From: an uncultured bacterium
Lineage (GTDB): Bacteria > Bacillota > Clostridia > Oscillospirales > Ruminococcaceae
Length of the DNA: 64,000 nt
Assembly (NCBI GenBank): GCA_905214345.1
Contig: CAJMLV010000010.1
Coordinates: forward strand, 1 to 64,000
Direction of reading: 5' to 3'
In this document: positions 60,729 to 64,000 of the stretch, one piece after another
Position numbering within the stretch: the first letter of the stretch is position 1
Layout of the letters: each line of letters opens with the position of its first letter
Position numbers and translations under genes: made by a program
The notes under the pieces: generated by a model
Told to the model about the DNA's origin: nothing
Database searches by the model: none
The model's input: only the letters and a program-made list of their open reading frames with translations

Positions 60729-62102
60729 TTACCGTTCGTCCAGGGGCATGTAATCCTGGGCATGGCCCACATACTTGTAGGCGGGGCGGATGATGCGGTT
60801 GGCAAACTCTACTTCTTCCACACGATGGGCACACCAGCCCGGCACACGGGCGATGGCGAACAGCGGGGTATACAGGTCCTCGCTGATGCCCAGCATGCGG
60901 TAGATCAGGCCGCTGAACAGGTCCACGTTGGCGCACACCCGCTTGCCGCCGGGATGCTCCTCCGCAAAGACTTCGGGGGCCAGCCGCTCGATGCTGCACA
61001 GCATCTCGTATTCCTCGTCGTAGCCCTTTTCGTAGGCCAGGCGGCGGGCATGGGTCTTGAGGATCTGGGCGCGGGGATCGCTGAGGGTGTACACCGCATG
61101 GCCCATACCGTAGATCAGGCCGCTGCCGTCCCCGGCTTCCTTGCGCATGATCTTGCGCAGGAACTCCCGGGTCTCGCCGTCGTCCTTGGGATCGTCCACA
61201 TTTTCCAGAATGTAGTCCAGCTGCTGCATGACCTTCAGGTTGGCGCCGCCGTGCTTGGGGCCTTTCAGGGCGCCGATGGCCGCCGAGATGGCCGCATAGG
61301 TATCGGTGCCGGAGCTGGACAGCACGCGGCAGGTGAAGGTGGAGCAGTTGCCGCCGCCGTGGTCGGCGTGGACCAGCAGGCACAGGTCCAGCAGGCGGGC
61401 TTCTTCGTGGGTGAACTTCTGGTCCGCCCGGTAGGTGGACAGAATATGCTCCGCCGTGCTCTGCCCGGGGGTGGGCAGGTGGAAGTACATGCTGTTGCGG
61501 TCATACACCCGGCGCTTGATCTGGTAGGCGTTGACCATCATGGTGGGCAGCTCGGCGATCAGGTTGATGCTCTGGCGCAGGATATTGGGCAAAGAGGTGT
61601 CCTCGGCGTGCTCGTCGTAGCTGTACATGGCCAGCACGCTGCGGGCGATCTTGTTCATGATGTTGGGGGATGGGGAATTCAGGATCATGTCATCCGCAAA
61701 GCCCCGGGGCAGTTCCCGGTGAGTTTCCAGCAGCTTGCGGAACCGGGCAAACTGATCGGCGTTGGGCAGGCTGCCGAACAGCAGCAGCCAGACCGCTTCC
61801 TCAAACATGAAGCGGTCGTGGGCGTCGGCTTCGGCCACCAGGGTGTCGATGTCGATACCGCGGTAGATCAGCCGTCCGGGAATGGGCTTTACGGTGCCGT
61901 CCGGCTGCTTGTCGTAACCAACGACGTTGGACACATTGGTGATGCCGGCCAGAACGCCGGTGCCGTCGGGGTTGCGCAGACCGCGCTTGACGCCCAGGCG
62001 GTCGGCCTCACGGGGGTCAAGGTGTGCATTGTGGGCCAGATACTCGCCACACAGCAGCTGGATCTCCTCCGGCTCCAGGGCCGGTACGTCGGGATAATAC
62101 AT
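60729..62102 (-). CDS. Citrate synthase
   Basis: Condenses oxaloacetate and acetyl-CoA to citrate. 457 residues with the catalytic residues in place: HADHGGGNCS (His near residue 245), GPKHGGAN (His near 280), GMGHAVYTLSDPRA (near 330). Its N-terminal extension of about 40 residues and late segment NVDLFSGLIYRMLGI fit the Gram-positive/clostridial type. AGGAGG lies nine bases before ATG 62102. Divergent to the aconitase gene, with 400 bases between. Together they form the start of an oxidative branch toward 2-oxoglutarate and glutamate. Confidence 0.94.
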   Translation of the reverse strand: MYYPDVPALEPEEIQLLCGEYLAHNAHLDPREADRLGVKRGLRNPDGTGVLAGITNVSNVVGYDKQPDGTVKPIPGRLIYRGIDIDTLVAEADAHDRFMFEEAVWLLLFGSLPNADQFARFRKLLETHRELPRGFADDMILNSPSPNIMNKIARSVLAMYSYDEHAEDTSLPNILRQSINLIAELPTMMVNAYQIKRRVYDRNSMYFHLPTPGQSTAEHILSTYRADQKFTHEEARLLDLCLLVHADHGGGNCSTFTCRVLSSSGTDTYAAISAAIGALKGPKHGGANLKVMQQLDYILENVDDPKDDGETREFLRKIMRKEAGDGSGLIYGMGHAVYTLSDPRAQILKTHARRLAYEKGYDEEYEMLCSIERLAPEVFAEEHPGGKRVCANVDLFSGLIYRMLGISEDLYTPLFAIARVPGWCAHRVEEVEFANRIIRPAYKYVGHAQDYMPLDER

Positions 62103-62183
62103 CGCTTCACGCCTCCTCTATGCGGGCATGCAGGGGTGCATGCGGGGAACGCACTTTACCACGTAAAAGTGCCACTGAATATA

Positions 62184-62212
62184 ATTTTATAGGATAAGCG
62201 CCTCGCCGTCAA
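62184..62212 (-). promoter_or_regulatory. Promoter of citrate synthase
   Basis: On the minus strand TTGACG, 17-base spacer, TAAAAT, within an A+T-rich patch. Confidence 0.75.
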
Positions 62213-62308
62213 GTGGGTTCCTTAAAATAAGAAATCGAACGCCGAAAAGCAACTTAATTTTATTAAGTTTACATCCCGCTTTGGCCGGTGCAACATTAAA
62301 AAGATTCG

Positions 62309-62337
62309 TTGACAAAGGCGGATAAAATGGGTATACT
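62309..62337 (+). promoter_or_regulatory. Promoter of the aconitase-family gene
   Basis: TTGACA, 17-base spacer, TATACT. The 160-base leader to 62501 holds several G+C hairpins: GCGGC/GCCGC (62370-62386), CCGGGA/TCCCGG (62426-62443) and GGCGG/CCGCC (62449-62464). None has a T tract. Confidence 0.88.
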
Positions 62338-62501
62338 CGAATAGACAGGCTTATAAAATAAATGACCCTGCGGCGTGGTTTGCCGCGCGAACCGCGCCTG
62401 ACGATACAGAAAAACGGGGCAGCGGCCGGGAACGCGGTCCCGGCACCCGGCGGTTTTGGCCGCCGCAAGGGCCGCCCTGCTCAAATGAAACGGAGGTACG
62501 C

Positions 62502-64000
62502 ATGAAACTGCATCAGAACGGCGTGTACCTGGTCAACGGCAAGCTGACCGACACCGCCCCCGCCGGCATCACCCAGGAAAAAGCCGCCGAAGGCACCATC
62601 GCCTACGGTATCCTGAAAGCCCACAACACCGCGCCGGACATGAAGGACCTGCGCCTGAAGTTCGACTCCATGACCAGCCACGACATCACCTACGTGGGCA
62701 TCATCCAGACTGCCCGCGCCTCCGGCATGGAGAAGTTCCCCCTGCCTTATGTGCTGACCAACTGCCACAACAGCCTGTGCGCCGTGGGCGGCACCATCAA
62801 TGAGGACGACCACCAGTTCGCCCTGTCCGCCGCCCACAAGTACGGCGGCATCTATGTGCCCCCCTGCATGGCGGTCATCCACAGCTACAACCGTGAGATG
62901 ATGGCCGGCTGCGGCAAGATGATCCTGGGTTCCGACTCCCACACCCGCTACGGCGCCCTGGGCACCATGGCTGTGGGCGAAGGCGGCGGCGAACTGGCCA
63001 AGCAGCTGGTGGGCCGCACCTATGATATGGCCCGTCCCGGCGTGGTGGCCGTCTACCTCACCGGCAAGCTGAACCCCGGCGTGGGCCCCCACGACGTGGC
63101 CCTGGCCCTGGTGGGCGCCACCTACGACAACGGCTATGTGAAGAACAAGGTCATGGAATTTGTGGGCCCCGGCGTGGCATCTCTGTCCGCCGACTGCCGC
63201 AACGCCATCGACTGCATGACCACCGAGACCACCTGCTGGTCCAGCATCTGGCAGACCGACTCTGTCACCGAGGAATACCTGGCCATCCGCGGCCGCGCCG
63301 ACGATTACCGTCAGCTGTCCCCGGCGGATGTGGCCTACTACGACGGCTGCATCGAGCTGGACCTGTCCACCATCGAGTGCATGATCGCCCTGCCCATGCA
63401 TCCCAGCTACGCCTATCCCATCCGCGCTCTGAAAGAGGACCCCTACACCATCCTCAAGCAGGCGGAGGACCGGGCCAATGAGCAGCTGTCCGGCAAGGTC
63501 CACATGGACCTGGTGGGCAAGATCGGCAAGGACGGCCTGATCCATGTGGACCAGGGCATCGTGGCGGGCTGCAGCGGCGGCACTTACGAGAGCCTGTGCG
63601 CCGTGGCCGACATCCTGCGGGGCAAGAGCTGCGGCAACGGCCAGTTCAAGTTCAGCGCCTATCCCGACAGCATGCCCACCTATCTGGAACTGGTCAAGAA
63701 CGGCGCTGTGGCCGACATCGTCTCGGCGGGTGGCATCTTCCGCGAAAGCTTCTGCGGCCCCTGCTTCGGCGCCGGCGACACTCCCGCCAACGGCGAATTC
63801 TCCATCCGCCACACCACCCGCAACTTCCCCAACCGGGAAGGCTCCAAGCCCGGCGAAGGCCAGATCTCCGGCGTGGCCCTCATGGACGCCCGCAGCATTG
63901 CGGCCACCGCTGCCGCCGGCGGCGTGCTGACCGCTGCCAGCGAGGTGGTGCACGAGGACTTCGTGGCCCCGGCCTACCACTTCGACAAGGGTGTGTACGA
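62502..64000 (+). CDS. Aconitase-family hydratase (3' end outside the window)
   Basis: Predicted to isomerise citrate and isocitrate, consistent with the divergent citrate synthase. 499 residues are visible of a probable 750. The N-terminal part is the LeuC/aconitase fold: SMTSHDITYVGIIQTARASG, LGSDSHTRYGALGTMAVGEGG near residue 147. The Fe-S cluster cysteines are likely those in VAGCSGGTYE near 352 and FCGPCFGAG near 420. CGGAGG precedes ATG 62502. The frame stays open to the window end. Relatives exist with broader hydratase roles (YbhJ-like), so aconitate hydratase is an inference. Confidence 0.88.
   Translation, partial: MKLHQNGVYLVNGKLTDTAPAGITQEKAAEGTIAYGILKAHNTAPDMKDLRLKFDSMTSHDITYVGIIQTARASGMEKFPLPYVLTNCHNSLCAVGGTINEDDHQFALSAAHKYGGIYVPPCMAVIHSYNREMMAGCGKMILGSDSHTRYGALGTMAVGEGGGELAKQLVGRTYDMARPGVVAVYLTGKLNPGVGPHDVALALVGATYDNGYVKNKVMEFVGPGVASLSADCRNAIDCMTTETTCWSSIWQTDSVTEEYLAIRGRADDYRQLSPADVAYYDGCIELDLSTIECMIALPMHPSYAYPIRALKEDPYTILKQAEDRANEQLSGKVHMDLVGKIGKDGLIHVDQGIVAGCSGGTYESLCAVADILRGKSCGNGQFKFSAYPDSMPTYLELVKNGAVADIVSAGGIFRESFCGPCFGAGDTPANGEFSIRHTTRNFPNREGSKPGEGQISGVALMDARSIAATAAAGGVLTAASEVVHEDFVAPAYHFDKGVY

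Overview
The window reads as a chromosomal segment of a G+C-rich, Gram-positive Clostridia-type bacterium. The closest flavour is the gut Oscillospiraceae/Ruminococcaceae (Faecalibacterium, Subdoligranulum, Gemmiger). This is inferred from gene content, not from a database search: a PyrK/PyrD-type dihydroorotate dehydrogenase, LL-diaminopimelate aminotransferase, RNase Y, an ECF folate transporter under a tetrahydrofolate riboswitch, a T-box in front of thrS, DUF3048 lipoproteins, an isolated sodium-pump decarboxylase beta subunit, strong AGGAGG ribosome sites and sigma-A promoters. No rRNA, tRNA, CRISPR array, insertion sequence or prophage gene was seen. Both ends cut a gene: mgtE on the left and an aconitase-family gene on the right.

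Layout. 1-5.4 kb: mgtE end, galM with a TrpR/YerC-type regulator, an OadB-like subunit with a 43-residue OadG-like partner, a sigma factor and a zinc-ribbon protein. 5.5-14.6 kb: pyrimidine biosynthesis in two transcription blocks, pyrC-pyrF-pyrK-pyrD then pyrE-carA-carB. The first block starts with what looks like a translated attenuator (leader peptide plus terminator). 14.8-17.9 kb: HU, two small membrane proteins with a TetR repressor and two matching operators, and riboswitch-controlled folT. 18.2-23.4 kb: a nucleoside-type BMP ABC importer. 23.4-29.3 kb: a MacA/MacB-like exporter and a MATE pump. 29.3-35.9 kb: exonuclease III, an ECF sigma factor with a zinc-finger anti-sigma-like protein and two membrane proteins, an MFS transporter, a zinc-dependent phospholipase C-like protein and a cyclophilin.

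36-44.2 kb: a two-component system with a small membrane protein, GDPD, a DUF4830 protein, a sodium:neurotransmitter-type symporter, and thrS (no TGS domain) under a T-box. 44.2-50.2 kb: RNase Y with a long structured leader, a YesL-like membrane protein and two tandem but diverged DUF3048 lipoproteins. 50.2-57.7 kb: histidine phosphatase, XRE and AbrB-type regulators, a sigma factor with a DUF4179 protein, a PNPOx-fold protein, dapL and a nucleoid-associated protein. 57.7-64 kb: small unknown genes, a uracil/xanthine permease, an AEC transporter, and divergent citrate synthase and aconitase genes, the start of a route to 2-oxoglutarate.

Pyrimidine supply is a recurring theme: de novo synthesis (5.7-14.6 kb), a putative nucleoside importer (18.3-23.3 kb) and a uracil-type permease (58.2-59.6 kb) lie in one window. 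Control by RNA structure is the other theme: THF riboswitch, T-box, the proposed pyr attenuator and several unexplained structured leaders.
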